The translations under genes were made by a program, and so were the position numbers. From NCBI GenBank assembly GCA_003157745.1, contig PMKM01000215.1, forward strand, positions 1-32,401: DNA of 32,401 nucleotides, written 5' to 3'. The DNA comes from Bryobacterales bacterium. Lineage in GTDB: Bacteria; Acidobacteriota; Terriglobia; Bryobacterales; Bryobacteraceae. Shown here one piece after another: positions 1-6,998 of the stretch (positions within the stretch are counted from its first letter, which is position 1; each line of letters begins with the position of its first letter). The notes under the pieces are model-generated. The model did no database searches, had not been told where the DNA came from, and saw only the letters and a program-made list of their open reading frames with translations.

Positions 1-1
1 C

Positions 2-358
2 TACACCACCCACTATATGGAAGAGGCCGAGCGCCTGTGCGACTCGATCGCCATCATGGATCATGGCCGCATCATCGCCCAGGGGTCGAAGGATGAGTTA
101 GTGGCGCAATCCTTCGGCACGCGCAGCGATGTGTTGATGCGCTTGGCCGACATCCCCGCGGCCGAGGCTTGGGCGGCGGCGCGCGGCGGCACCATGCGGG
201 ACGGCGTGGCGCATTTTCCGGTCGACCGGCCCACCGACGTCGCATCGCTGCTCGACGGGGCCGCACGCGACGGTCTCGACGTCGTCGACCTCGTTTTGCG
301 CCGGCCCAATCTCGAATCCGTATTTCTACAACTCACCGGAAGGGACCTCCGCCAATGA
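2..358 (+). CDS. ABC transporter ATP-binding protein, C-terminal part (5' end outside window)
   Basis: The gene enters from the left edge; the first readable codons give [10 protein letters not shown], the H-loop region typical of DrrA/CcmA-type ATPases of ABC-2 exporters. It is followed by the usual 'DHGRIIAQG' segment and a roughly 80-residue C-terminal accessory domain ending in '[15 protein letters not shown]', also typical of DrrA-like ATPases. Walker A, the signature motif and Walker B lie outside the window. The stop codon overlaps the permease start (ATGA at 355-358), so the two are translationally coupled and probably form one exporter. The substrate cannot be told from this fragment. 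Confidence 0.93.
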   Translation, partial: YTTHYMEEAERLCDSIAIMDHGRIIAQGSKDELVAQSFGTRSDVLMRLADIPAAEAWAAARGGTMRDGVAHFPVDRPTDVASLLDGAARDGLDVVDLVLRRPNLESVFLQLTGRDLRQ

Positions 359-1644
359 TCGCAGCCATCGTCCGCAACGGTTTCCGCGCCCTGCGCCGCG
401 ATCGCGGGGCGCTGGTTCTCTGCTTCGTTTTGCCGGTCGCCTTCTTCAGCATCTTTGCCGTCGTGTTCGGCCCCATGTCCGTCAGTTCCATGCCGCGCGT
501 TCACGTCCTGGTGGTGGATGAAGATCGCAGTGCCGCTTCGGGGAGCCTGATTCGCGGCTTGCGCCGGGAAGGCTCGCTCTCTACCGATACGCGCCCCAAG
601 TCCGAGAAGGGGGAGCCGCAACCGCCCGAGTACACCGCCGCCGCCGCGGAAGCCGCCGTCAAGGACGGTACGGCTCCGGTTGCGATCGTGATTCCCGCGG
701 GCTTTGGCGCCACTCCCATTTCGCTCGTGCCCGCACCAGGCCGCAAGCCGATCCGGATTTTGCACGACAGTTCCAACCCGGTGGCGGGACAGATGGCCGC
801 GGGCATGTTGCAGAAGGTCGCCATGACCGCTTTCTCCGGCTCCATGGCGGAGGTGGGTGTGCGCTATCTTGCCTTCGCGAGCGGTGGTCTGACGCCGCAA
901 CAGCGCGACAAGTTGGATGCGAGCCTCGCCCAAATGCGCGACCGGGAGGCACGAAGCGATGCGCAGACCGGCTCCAAGGCCGGCGACACCGGCGGTTTGA
1001 TTTCGGTCGAAATGCACGACGTCGTGGGCGAGAACAAGAAGAGTCCCATGATCGCCTTCTACGCCGCCGGCATCGGCGTCATGTTCCTGATGTTCAGCGC
1101 CAGCGGGGCCGCCGGCAGCCTGCTCGACGAGGCCGACAGCGGCGCGCTCGACCGCATCCTGAGTGCCCGCGTCAGTATGACCACGCTGCTCGCCGGTAAG
1201 TTGACTTACTGCATGTTACTTGCCTGCTCTCAGCTCACACTGATGTTCCTATGGGGAGCGGCGGTCTTCCATCTCGACTTATTCACGCACTTAGCAGGTT
1301 TCTTCACGATGACCATCGCTACTTCGTTCGCGGTGGCGGCGTTCGGCATGTTGCTGGCCAGCGTATCGCACACGCGCGCCCAGCAAGCCTCCATTGCCAC
1401 GCTGCTCATCCTGACTATGTCCGCGCTCGGCGGAAGCATGTTCCCGCGTTTTCTGATGACCCCGGCCATGCAGAAAGTCGGCCTGCTGACGATCAACGCC
1501 TGGGCCATCGACGGTTACACCAAGGTCTTCTGGCGCGACGAACCGGTATCCCACCTGGCCCCGCAAGTGGCCGTCCTGCTTGGCGCCGGAGCGCTGCTCT
1601 TCCTGGTCGCGCGCCGTTTCGCCCGCCGCTGGGAATCCGTGTAA
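355..1644 (+). CDS. ABC-2 type transporter permease
   Basis: A 429-residue membrane protein of the ABC-2 (DrrB/YhgE-like) permease family. I chose ATG at 355 because it overlaps the ATPase stop; the longer open frame upstream is read-through of the ATPase gene. One membrane segment lies near residues 19-41. A long, mostly soluble extracytoplasmic region (about 42-230) follows, then about five hydrophobic segments from residue 234 to 424, with the family's '[19 protein letters not shown]' amphipathic stretch after the second helix. It should form the membrane pore partnering the upstream ATPase in drug, lipid or polysaccharide export. The substrate is unknown. Confidence 0.92.
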   Translation: MIAAIVRNGFRALRRDRGALVLCFVLPVAFFSIFAVVFGPMSVSSMPRVHVLVVDEDRSAASGSLIRGLRREGSLSTDTRPKSEKGEPQPPEYTAAAAEAAVKDGTAPVAIVIPAGFGATPISLVPAPGRKPIRILHDSSNPVAGQMAAGMLQKVAMTAFSGSMAEVGVRYLAFASGGLTPQQRDKLDASLAQMRDREARSDAQTGSKAGDTGGLISVEMHDVVGENKKSPMIAFYAAGIGVMFLMFSASGAAGSLLDEADSGALDRILSARVSMTTLLAGKLTYCMLLACSQLTLMFLWGAAVFHLDLFTHLAGFFTMTIATSFAVAAFGMLLASVSHTRAQQASIATLLILTMSALGGSMFPRFLMTPAMQKVGLLTINAWAIDGYTKVFWRDEPVSHLAPQVAVLLGAGALLFLVARRFARRWESV

Positions 1645-1893
1645 GTTTGGACTCCTGCGCCGACTTCGTTGATCCTAAATCCGGCAGTTCGAGCAGTCCA
1701 AAACGACCATCGCCATGTAACCGCAACTACTTGCAGAAACAGCGGTTGTCACCCAGAGGGTGATATGCGCAGCAGTTGAAAACCATTGGGGACAACCGCC
1801 GAACGGGGCGGGGTGGCAGCCCAACTGCCGGATTTAGGTTGATATCGCCGTCCAGTTGCGGAGCCCGGCGAAATACGAGGTCGTGTATCAGGG

Positions 1894-1909
1894 CACGACT
1901 TCAGTCGTG
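1894..1909. repeat. REP-like perfect hairpin
   Basis: CACGACTTCAGTCGTG is a perfect 7-bp inverted repeat with a 2-nt loop. It lies just at the edge of the 81-bp repeat that starts at 1906. There is no T-run, so it is not a good intrinsic terminator. Short intergenic hairpins of this style are common dispersed repeats in acidobacterial and planctomycete genomes (general impression, not searched). Confidence 0.55.
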
Positions 1910-2338
1910 TTCCTTGCCCGCAGCGCCGGGCAACGATTGGATTGAAAACAACGGACTTGCCCAGTGGAACGCCCAGCGTCTTCGACGGTGCCGCCTCGGA
2001 GGCCCAGCCTGCCGCCTCGAGAACCCGCGCGCCGCACACTCCCTCGTATCGACATAATCGGCGGACGCCGTTAGAGCCTGTATAGCTATTGGACTCGGAA
2101 GCCTCGATGACACGTCATTGAGGGTGCCGTTTCGGGGGCCGAGCCTGCCGCCTCGAGAGCCCGCGCGGCGCACACTCCCTCCTATCGATATAGTCGGCGG
2201 ACGCCGCTAAATCCTGTATAGCTATCGGACTCGGAAGCGCCGACGACTCCTCATTTCGTGTTCCTTGCCTGCCGCGGTTCGCGACGGTCCAAGTGAAAAT
2301 CAAAGGACTTGCCAACTGGGACGCCCAGTGTTTTCGAG
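1906..2338. repeat. 81-bp direct repeats flanking the tandem duplication
   Basis: Element A1 (1906-1986) and A2 (2257-2338) share 'cgtgttccttgcc' at the left, 'ggacttgcc' and 'gacgcccag'-like strings in the middle and 'ttttcgagg'-like ends. With the two 136-bp units between them the order is A1-R1-R2-A2. This suggests unequal exchange within a longer dispersed repeat. The alignment is by eye and contains small gaps. Confidence 0.6.
1987..2258. repeat. Tandem duplication, two 136-bp units
   Basis: Unit 1 is 1987-2122 and unit 2 is 2123-2258. The first 114 bp of each align without gaps with about 13 mismatches by eye; the last 22 bp are more diverged (about 15 of 22 identical). Landmarks in both are 'gcctgccgcctcgaga', 'cgcacactccctc' and 'cctgtatagctat'. 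Unrelated peptides from the minus strand look conserved only because the DNA is duplicated. Function unknown. Confidence 0.85.
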
Positions 2339-2388
2339 GGCGCCGAAAGACGAAGTCATTACCGGGCTTTAGATGGAATGAGAAGGCC

Positions 2389-2449
2389 GGTCTCCTGGCG
2401 GGATGCGATATGCTCCCGTTTGGAACGCACTCTAGGTGCAAAGGAGACC
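2389..2449 (+). promoter_or_regulatory. Inverted repeat that can mask the transposase ribosome-binding site
   Basis: GGTCTCCT (2389-2396) is complementary to AGGAGACC (2442-2449), which contains the Shine-Dalgarno sequence of the IS110 reading frame. In RNA this 8-bp pairing would hide the site. In IS110 elements the non-coding end next to the transposase encodes the bridge RNA, so this leader may be a bridge-RNA remnant, but I cannot assign loops. Confidence 0.4.
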
Positions 2450-2453
2450 AGCC

Positions 2454-3188
2454 ATGAGAAAGAATATCACTGAGACGCCGAAGATGAGTCGAGCCAAGCG
2501 ACTGAGCCGCGGGCAACTCGCTGGGAGCCTGACGGTGGGCATCGACCTGGGAGATCGCACTTCGCGCTACTGCATTTTGAACCAGACGGGCGAGGTCGTC
2601 GAGGCCCGCGCGGTCGCCACTACCCGGAAGGATCTGGCGCGCGTCTTCGGCGCGTTGCGGCACAGCCGTCTGGCGCTGTAGGTGGGGACGCACTCGCCGT
2701 GGGTGAGCCGCCACCTGCGGGCGTTGTGGCACGAGGTGATCGTGGCCAACCCGCATCGCACGCCGTTGATCGCCGAGGCCGACAACAAGCAGGACCGGGT
2801 GGACGCCGAGACGCTGGCGCGGCTGGCGCGCGCGATCAACACGGCACGCGGGCCGACGAAATCGTTTGGCGAACGGCCGCGGAAGTCTGACGCGCAATCC
2901 GTCGACGAGCGCTTGGCGCAGGATCTGCCGCTGGCCGTGCAGACCGTGGTGGCGCCTCTGCTCGCGCAGGCCCGCGAGTGGTACGCGCGCATCCGGGAAC
3001 ACGATGAGACGATCCAGAAGATCGCGCGGGAACGGTATCCGGAAGCCGCGCTGCTGACGGCGGTGCACGGGGTCGGCGTGCTGATGGCGCTGACTTTCGT
3101 CCTGACCATCGACGACCGCTCGCGCTTCGAGCGAAGCAGCGCGGTCCACATTGTAAGCCTTCGGCCTCGAATCCCTTTGCCAGCATAG
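2454..3188 (+). pseudogene. IS110-family transposase, disabled remnant
   Basis: Reading from ATG 2454 (AAGGAG 2441-2446) gives an IS110 RuvC-like DEDD domain: first Asp in 'VGIDLGDRTS' (residue 31), then an in-frame TAG at codon 76 just before 'VGTHSPWVSR', then 'KQDRVDAETLARL' with the two later Asp residues (114 and 117). The TAG sits where the catalytic Glu is expected. After 'ARLARAI' the frame jumps to 'NTARGPTKSFGER', so about 35 residues of the usual linker are missing. Similarity ends near 3140 after 'DDRSRFERSS'; the C-terminal domain with the catalytic Ser is absent and the last 15 codons are unrelated. No functional copy can be made from it. Confidence 0.9.
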
Positions 3189-3303
3189 TGTCGGCGTTGG
3201 GTAGTAAACCACATCGGTTCAGTAGCCTGGAGCAGTCGTAGCCCGGCCGGCCGACTGCGAATCCTTCCATTTTCATTGCAATCCGTGCTCCGCAAGAATA
3301 TTC

Positions 3304-3337
3304 TTGACACGGCGGACGCATTGCCATACAGTATACA
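3304..3337 (+). promoter_or_regulatory. Promoter and possible PadR operator before the padR-like gene
   Basis: TTGACA (3304-3309) is a perfect -35. A -10 could be TACAGT (3327-3332, 17-bp spacer) or TATACA (3332-3337, 22-bp spacer). The -10 area contains the palindrome GTATAC and the direct repeat ATACA-GT-ATACA, similar in style to the AT-rich palindromes bound by PadR proteins, so autorepression is plausible. The stretch is markedly AT-richer than its surroundings. Confidence 0.55.
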
Positions 3338-3359
3338 TAGCGAAACACAGTACGATGCA

Positions 3360-3758
3360 ATGACTAAAAAACAATCATCTCCGAGCAACTCGCCGGCACC
3401 GGACAACTGGGATGCCCAGCTTCGCAAAGGCTCGCTCGAGCTCGCCATCCTTGCCAGCCTCTGGCCGGAGCCGCTTTACGGCCTCGGGATTCTGCGGGCT
3501 CTTCGCGAGCGTGGCCGGATCGAGGTGGCCGAGGGAACGCTATATCCGATTCTGAACCGGCTCCGTCTCGACGGGCTGGTCGTCTCCGAGTGGCGCGATG
3601 CGGGAACCGGCCACCCGCGCAAGTACTTCACGCTTACCGGGCCAGGACGTGCCCGCACCACGGCGATGGTCGCGGCATGGCACGCATTCTCCATGCAGAT
3701 GAACGAAATGCTTTCCCCGGTTCATGAGAAAGGAACAGATCATGGCAGCACAGACTGA
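3360..3758 (+). CDS. PadR-family transcriptional regulator
   Basis: A 132-residue winged-helix repressor. The PadR core is 'WDAQLRKGSLELAILASL', then 'LYGLGILRAL', 'EVAEGTLYPILNRLRLDGLV', and the wing 'WRDAGTGHPRKYFTLTGPGR'. I chose ATG at 3360 because PadR proteins start shortly before the first helix and because the promoter lies at 3304-3337; an in-frame start at 3276 would lie upstream of that promoter. It overlaps the next gene by 17 bp. PadR regulators paired with HAAS-domain membrane proteins commonly control transporter or envelope-stress operons. The ligand is unknown. Confidence 0.93.
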   Translation: MTKKQSSPSNSPAPDNWDAQLRKGSLELAILASLWPEPLYGLGILRALRERGRIEVAEGTLYPILNRLRLDGLVVSEWRDAGTGHPRKYFTLTGPGRARTTAMVAAWHAFSMQMNEMLSPVHEKGTDHGSTD

Positions 3759-4338
3759 CACCCGCGCCCAAATCGAACGTTACTTGTTGCGCTTGCGCGC
3801 CGCGCTCGGCCGCATGTCCGACACCGAAAAGGCAGAGATCCTATCCGATATCCGCAATCACATCGAGGAGCGCGTGGCGGCGGCGCCCGCTGGCGAAGCC
3901 GCCAACGTCGCCGAAACCATCGCGGCTCTCGGCACCCCCGAAACGCTAGCCGCCTCCTACCGCCGCGAGCGCCTGATGGCGAGCGCCACCGCTTCCGGAG
4001 AGCCCGGCCTGCTGCTGCATGCCACATATCAATGGGCGCTCACCGGCCTGCGCGGCTTCCTGGCGTTCATGGTGCTGCTTACCGGTTATTCGATCGGCAT
4101 CGGCTTTGTAATGTGCGCGCTGTTGAAGCCGTTTCTGCCGGCTCATGTCGGGCTCTGGCTGGATCCGCCGGCCTTCTCGCTCGGCTTCATGAGCTCGCTC
4201 GACCATCCGGGCCGCGAGTTGCTCGGCTGGTGGATCATCCCCATCGGCTGGACCGTCGGCCCGCTTTCCCTGATTTGGACCACGCGGCTGGTGCAATGGC
4301 TGATCGGCCGCCGCCGCCCGCAGTCCGATTTGTTCTAA
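3742..4338 (+). CDS. HAAS-domain (DUF1700-like) membrane protein
   Basis: A 198-residue protein with an N-terminal alpha-helical HAAS-type domain (about residues 7-80), featuring 'QIERYLLRLRAALGRM', 'EILSDIRNHIEE' and 'LGTPETLAASY'. Two to three membrane segments follow (about 100-130 and 165-190) and a basic tail. ATG 3742 has AAAGGA about seven bases upstream; ATG 3724 in the same frame is possible but has no such site. The gene overlaps padR. The family usually accompanies PadR-type regulators and is thought to act in signalling or as an anti-regulator at the membrane. No direct target is visible in the window. Confidence 0.85.
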   Translation: MAAQTDTRAQIERYLLRLRAALGRMSDTEKAEILSDIRNHIEERVAAAPAGEAANVAETIAALGTPETLAASYRRERLMASATASGEPGLLLHATYQWALTGLRGFLAFMVLLTGYSIGIGFVMCALLKPFLPAHVGLWLDPPAFSLGFMSSLDHPGRELLGWWIIPIGWTVGPLSLIWTTRLVQWLIGRRRPQSDLF

Positions 4339-4346
4339 CCCGCATT

Positions 4347-4486
4347 TCTCACATCCGACGGGTTCAGGAGCGCGGGCCGTAAGGCCTGCTGCGCGCGGAA
4401 GTCGTCTCGCCCGTCCCGAAACGCCTCGACGAATCTGCTGTGCAGGCAGGCTTGCTTGCGCCACTGCAGCAGATTTGGGTGTGAGA
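4347..4486. repeat. MITE-like element with nested inverted repeats
   Basis: The ends TCTCACATCC (4347-4356) and GGGTGTGAGA (4477-4486) pair at 9 of 10 positions. An inner pair AATCTGCTG (4432-4440) and CTGCAGCAGATT (4464-4475) forms a second stem. About 140 bp lie between the outer ends, with no gene. It sits between the HAAS gene and the hydrolase gene and ends about 40 bp before the hydrolase start. No target-site duplication was obvious. Confidence 0.5.
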
Positions 4487-4527
4487 GATACGGGTCAACC
4501 GCAACCGTAATTTTACTGGAGAAAATC

Positions 4528-5892
4528 ATGAAGAAGATGCTTGTAAGTATCGTTGTGTGCGCCGCGGCTCTCTGCGCGCAGCCTACGCCGTTCGAAGGCG
4601 CCTGGTCCGGCACGCTCGAAGCCGGTCCGCAGAAGTTGGCGATCGTCGTCAACATCTCAATCAAGGATGGCAAGCTCTCAGCCACCCTGGACAGTCCCGA
4701 TCAGGGGGCCGTGGGTATCCCGATCGATTCGGTCGCGGTGGACGGGAGTCGCATCCGTTTTGCGATCCAATCGGCGACCCTATCCTATGAGGGCTCGCTC
4801 ACCGCCGGGAAGATCGAAGGGACGTTCACCCAGGCCGGCCAGAAGTTTCCGCTCGCGTTCGAGCGCGCCAAACCGAAAACCGTCGCGCGGCGGCCGCAAT
4901 ATCCCACGCTGCCATTGCCCTATGACGCCGAGGAAGTTCTTGTCACCAACGGCGCGATCCAGCTCGCCGGCACGTTCACTCACCCCAGGCAGGCCGGCCC
5001 GTTCACGGCCATCCTCCTGGTGACCGGCTCCGGCCCGCAGGATCGCGATGAGACGGTTTTCGATCAGAAGCCGTTCCTCGTGATTTCGGACTATCTCACC
5101 CGCGCCGGGTACGCCGTGCTTCGCCTGGACGATCGCGGTACCGCGAAATCCACCGGCGATTTCCACGCCTCCGGACTGGCCGAGTTCACCGGCGATGCGC
5201 TCGCCGCCGTGGCCTGGTTGAAGGCCCGTTCCGACGTCAACCCGAAACGGATCGGCATGTTGGGCCATAGCGAGGGTGGCATGGTGGCTCCGCTCGCCGC
5301 CGTGCGCTCGGACGATGTCGGTTTTGTGATTATGCTGGCCGGCCCCGCGGAACCCTTCGACGAATTGCTGGCCGAGCAATCCGCCGCATTCATGCGGGGC
5401 CAGGGCGCGCCCGATGCCGTGGTCGAGGCCAGCCTCGAAATGGATCGCCAATCCTATGCGATTCTCCGCCAGGAGCCGGATCCGGCCAAGGCGCGCGAGC
5501 GCCTGCTGCAATTGTCCGCCGAGTGGAAACCGCGCCAGCCCGAGCTGGCGGCGCAGTTCGAGGGCGGCATCCGCCAGTTGCTGACGCCGGAATTCCGCAC
5601 CCTGCTCGCCTATCCCGCCGCGCAGACGCTCGCGAAGCTCCGCTGTCCCGTGCTGGCGCTATTCGGCGGCAAGGATTTGCAGGTGCCCGCCGATTCGAAT
5701 CTGCGCGCCGCCGCCGCCGCCTTCAGCGCCGGCCATGTCCCCGCGTTCACCCTCGTGAAACTGCCCGGCCTGAATCATCTCTTCCAGACCGCCAAGACCG
5801 GCCTTGTCACCGAATATGCGCAGAGCGAGGAAACCATCTCCCCGCGCGCGCTCGATACCATCGCCACCTGGCTTCGCGCCAACGTCCAGTAG
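4528..5892 (+). CDS. Secreted alpha/beta hydrolase
   Basis: A 454-residue protein with a cleavable signal peptide (Met-Lys-Lys start, hydrophobic core, 'ALCAQ' around residue 16-20). An N-terminal lipocalin-like/beta region (about 23-125, 'FEGAWSGTLEAG') precedes an alpha/beta-hydrolase fold (about 140-454). Visible catalytic elements are the nucleophile Ser248 in 'GHSEGG', Asp383 in 'GGKDLQV' and His417 in 'LPGLNHLFQ'. 'LLVTGSGPQDRDETVF' is the family's typical oxyanion-side motif. ATG 4528 has GGAG eight bases upstream. Likely a periplasmic or exported esterase/peptidase of the S9-like group; substrate unknown. A strong terminator follows. Confidence 0.92.
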   Translation: MKKMLVSIVVCAAALCAQPTPFEGAWSGTLEAGPQKLAIVVNISIKDGKLSATLDSPDQGAVGIPIDSVAVDGSRIRFAIQSATLSYEGSLTAGKIEGTFTQAGQKFPLAFERAKPKTVARRPQYPTLPLPYDAEEVLVTNGAIQLAGTFTHPRQAGPFTAILLVTGSGPQDRDETVFDQKPFLVISDYLTRAGYAVLRLDDRGTAKSTGDFHASGLAEFTGDALAAVAWLKARSDVNPKRIGMLGHSEGGMVAPLAAVRSDDVGFVIMLAGPAEPFDELLAEQSAAFMRGQGAPDAVVEASLEMDRQSYAILRQEPDPAKARERLLQLSAEWKPRQPELAAQFEGGIRQLLTPEFRTLLAYPAAQTLAKLRCPVLALFGGKDLQVPADSNLRAAAAAFSAGHVPAFTLVKLPGLNHLFQTAKTGLVTEYAQSEETISPRALDTIATWLRANVQ

Positions 5893-5908
5893 GCGAGGTT
5901 CGAATGGG

Positions 5909-5940
5909 AAGGCCACAACATTTTGTGGCCTTTCTGTTTT
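5909..5940 (+). terminator. Intrinsic terminator after the hydrolase gene
   Basis: AAGGCCACAA (5909-5918) and TTGTGGCCTT (5923-5932) form a perfect 10-bp stem with a 4-nt loop, followed by a T-rich tail. It lies between two convergent genes and the stem itself would also form in minus-strand transcripts, but only the plus strand has the T-tail. Confidence 0.85.
5915..5928. repeat. 14-bp repeat, left copy (matches 10736-10749)
   Basis: ACAACATTTTGTGG is identical to the string at 10736-10749, in the same orientation, and similar T-rich sequence follows both. The left copy lies within the terminator hairpin. The two copies bracket the three-gene glycan cluster. Confidence 0.6.
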
Positions 5941-6011
5941 CTCCATACGAAATGCGGGCGCGGACCGTGGCGCTGCCCACGGCTGGGAAGAGCAACCATC
6001 GCACCGCCGCG

Positions 6012-6998
6012 TCACGCCTGCCGCGCCCATCCCGCCAGGACTTCTTCATCCGTCACCGGCGCCACGTGATTCCACCATCGACCGCGCGCGATCCCCCACC
6101 GAGTAGCGGCGTTTAGAAAGTGGTCTCCCACCTCGTCCGGCGCACCGGCAATTTCTTCCATCAGTCGTTCGAGCGATCCCGCCGTGGTGAAGTTGCGCAA
6201 CTGGAACAGCCATCGGTTGCGGCTGACGATTCGGTCCACGTTCTCGCTCGAATAGTGCCGCCCGATAGTGGACCGCTGCGTGTGGTGCGCCACCGACGCG
6301 GGGCAGAACCAGGAGTCGTAGCCGAGCTTCCGCGCGCGCCAGCCCCATTCCACATCCTCCCAATAGAAAGGATCGTAGACGCGCGGGTTCGCCAGCGTTC
6401 TCAGCAGGCTGGTGCGAAACAGCGACGCCCCGCCGCCCGCGTAGAATGCCGGAACCGGCTGCGTGGTCTGCGGTATCCAGTCGTGAATCGTGGCCAGGCC
6501 GTCTTCCACCAGCAAGGCTCCCCAGTTGGTTTCGTCGCGGAAGCGCGTGGTGTCCTTGAGGACGATTTGCGACGCGATTGAGAACGTCCCGCCGCGGCGC
6601 AGCAGCGCCAACTCGCCGAGCGCCGCCCGCTCCAGCACCACGTCGCTATTCAGCAGGTAGACCCAGTCGTGTCGCACCGTCCGCAGCCCCGCGCGGATCG
6701 CGCCGGTGAACCCGAGCGGTCGCGCATGGAATTGCCAGCCGGCCTCCGGGTGTGCCCGCCGCAAGGCGGCGTAGTCGGATTCGGGCGAGCCGTTGACTAC
6801 CACCACGATCTCGATCGGCTCCGTCCACTCGCGCGCCGCTTCCCGCACGCCATCGAGACATGCCGCGAGTTCCCCGGCGTTGTCCCACTCCGGAATCAGA
6901 ATCGAGATTCCCGGTGCCCATGCCGGAGCGGTCTGCGCGCGCGGTGCCCGCTGCCGGTGGCGTCGCAGGCGCATTCCCCAGCGGTCGCTGGTTTTCAC
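6012..6998 (-). CDS. Glycosyltransferase family 2
   Basis: A 328-residue GT-A fold glycosyltransferase. Seen are the N-terminal 'ISILIPEWDN' strand, 'EIVVVVNGS', the metal-binding 'NSD' (residues 116-118) in 'YLLNSDVVLE', and 'YWEDVEWGWRARKLGYD', with the likely catalytic acidic pair at 213-214. It resembles rhamnosyl/galactosyl-type transferases of surface polysaccharide synthesis. I chose GTG at 6998 because it overlaps the upstream radical SAM stop by four bases (GTGA), a classic coupled arrangement; ATG 6974 is the alternative. It is the last gene of the minus-strand cluster and is a paralogue of the N-terminal half of the fusion gene at 8496-10682. Confidence 0.9.
   Translation of the reverse strand: MKTSDRWGMRLRRHRQRAPRAQTAPAWAPGISILIPEWDNAGELAACLDGVREAAREWTEPIEIVVVVNGSPESDYAALRRAHPEAGWQFHARPLGFTGAIRAGLRTVRHDWVYLLNSDVVLERAALGELALLRRGGTFSIASQIVLKDTTRFRDETNWGALLVEDGLATIHDWIPQTTQPVPAFYAGGGASLFRTSLLRTLANPRVYDPFYWEDVEWGWRARKLGYDSWFCPASVAHHTQRSTIGRHYSSENVDRIVSRNRWLFQLRNFTTAGSLERLMEEIAGAPDEVGDHFLNAATRWGIARGRWWNHVAPVTDEEVLAGWARQA

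Larger units (their letters stand above)
1645..2453. other. Gene-poor repeat region between the exporter and the IS110 remnant
   Basis: About 800 bp with no convincing gene. Open frames here have no ribosome-binding site or recognisable domain, and two of them on the minus strand encode near-identical peptides because the DNA is duplicated. It holds a perfect hairpin (1894-1909), a tandem duplication of 136 bp (1987-2258), an 81-bp element present on both sides of that duplication (1906-1986 and 2257-2338), and the leader of the IS110 remnant. The composition is less GC-rich than the flanking genes. Confidence 0.7.

Noticed and set aside
61-1017. 318-codon minus-strand frame opposite the exporter genes
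   Set aside because: Low-complexity Arg/Gly/His-rich translation with no domain, entirely opposite two well-supported plus-strand genes.
1901-2173. Minus-strand peptides with the shared string 'LPSPIAIQ' in the repeat area
   Set aside because: The similarity between the two peptides is explained by the 136-bp DNA duplication; no start signal or domain.
2316-3420. 15 of 16 base match between repeat A2 and the padR coding region ('caactgggaYgcccag')
   Set aside because: In padR the string encodes the conserved 'NWDAQ' core, and the match does not extend further; coincidence is adequate.
4335-4685. Minus-strand frame over the MITE-like element and hydrolase start
   Set aside because: It runs across the element and into the opposite strand of the signal-peptide region, with no family or start signal.
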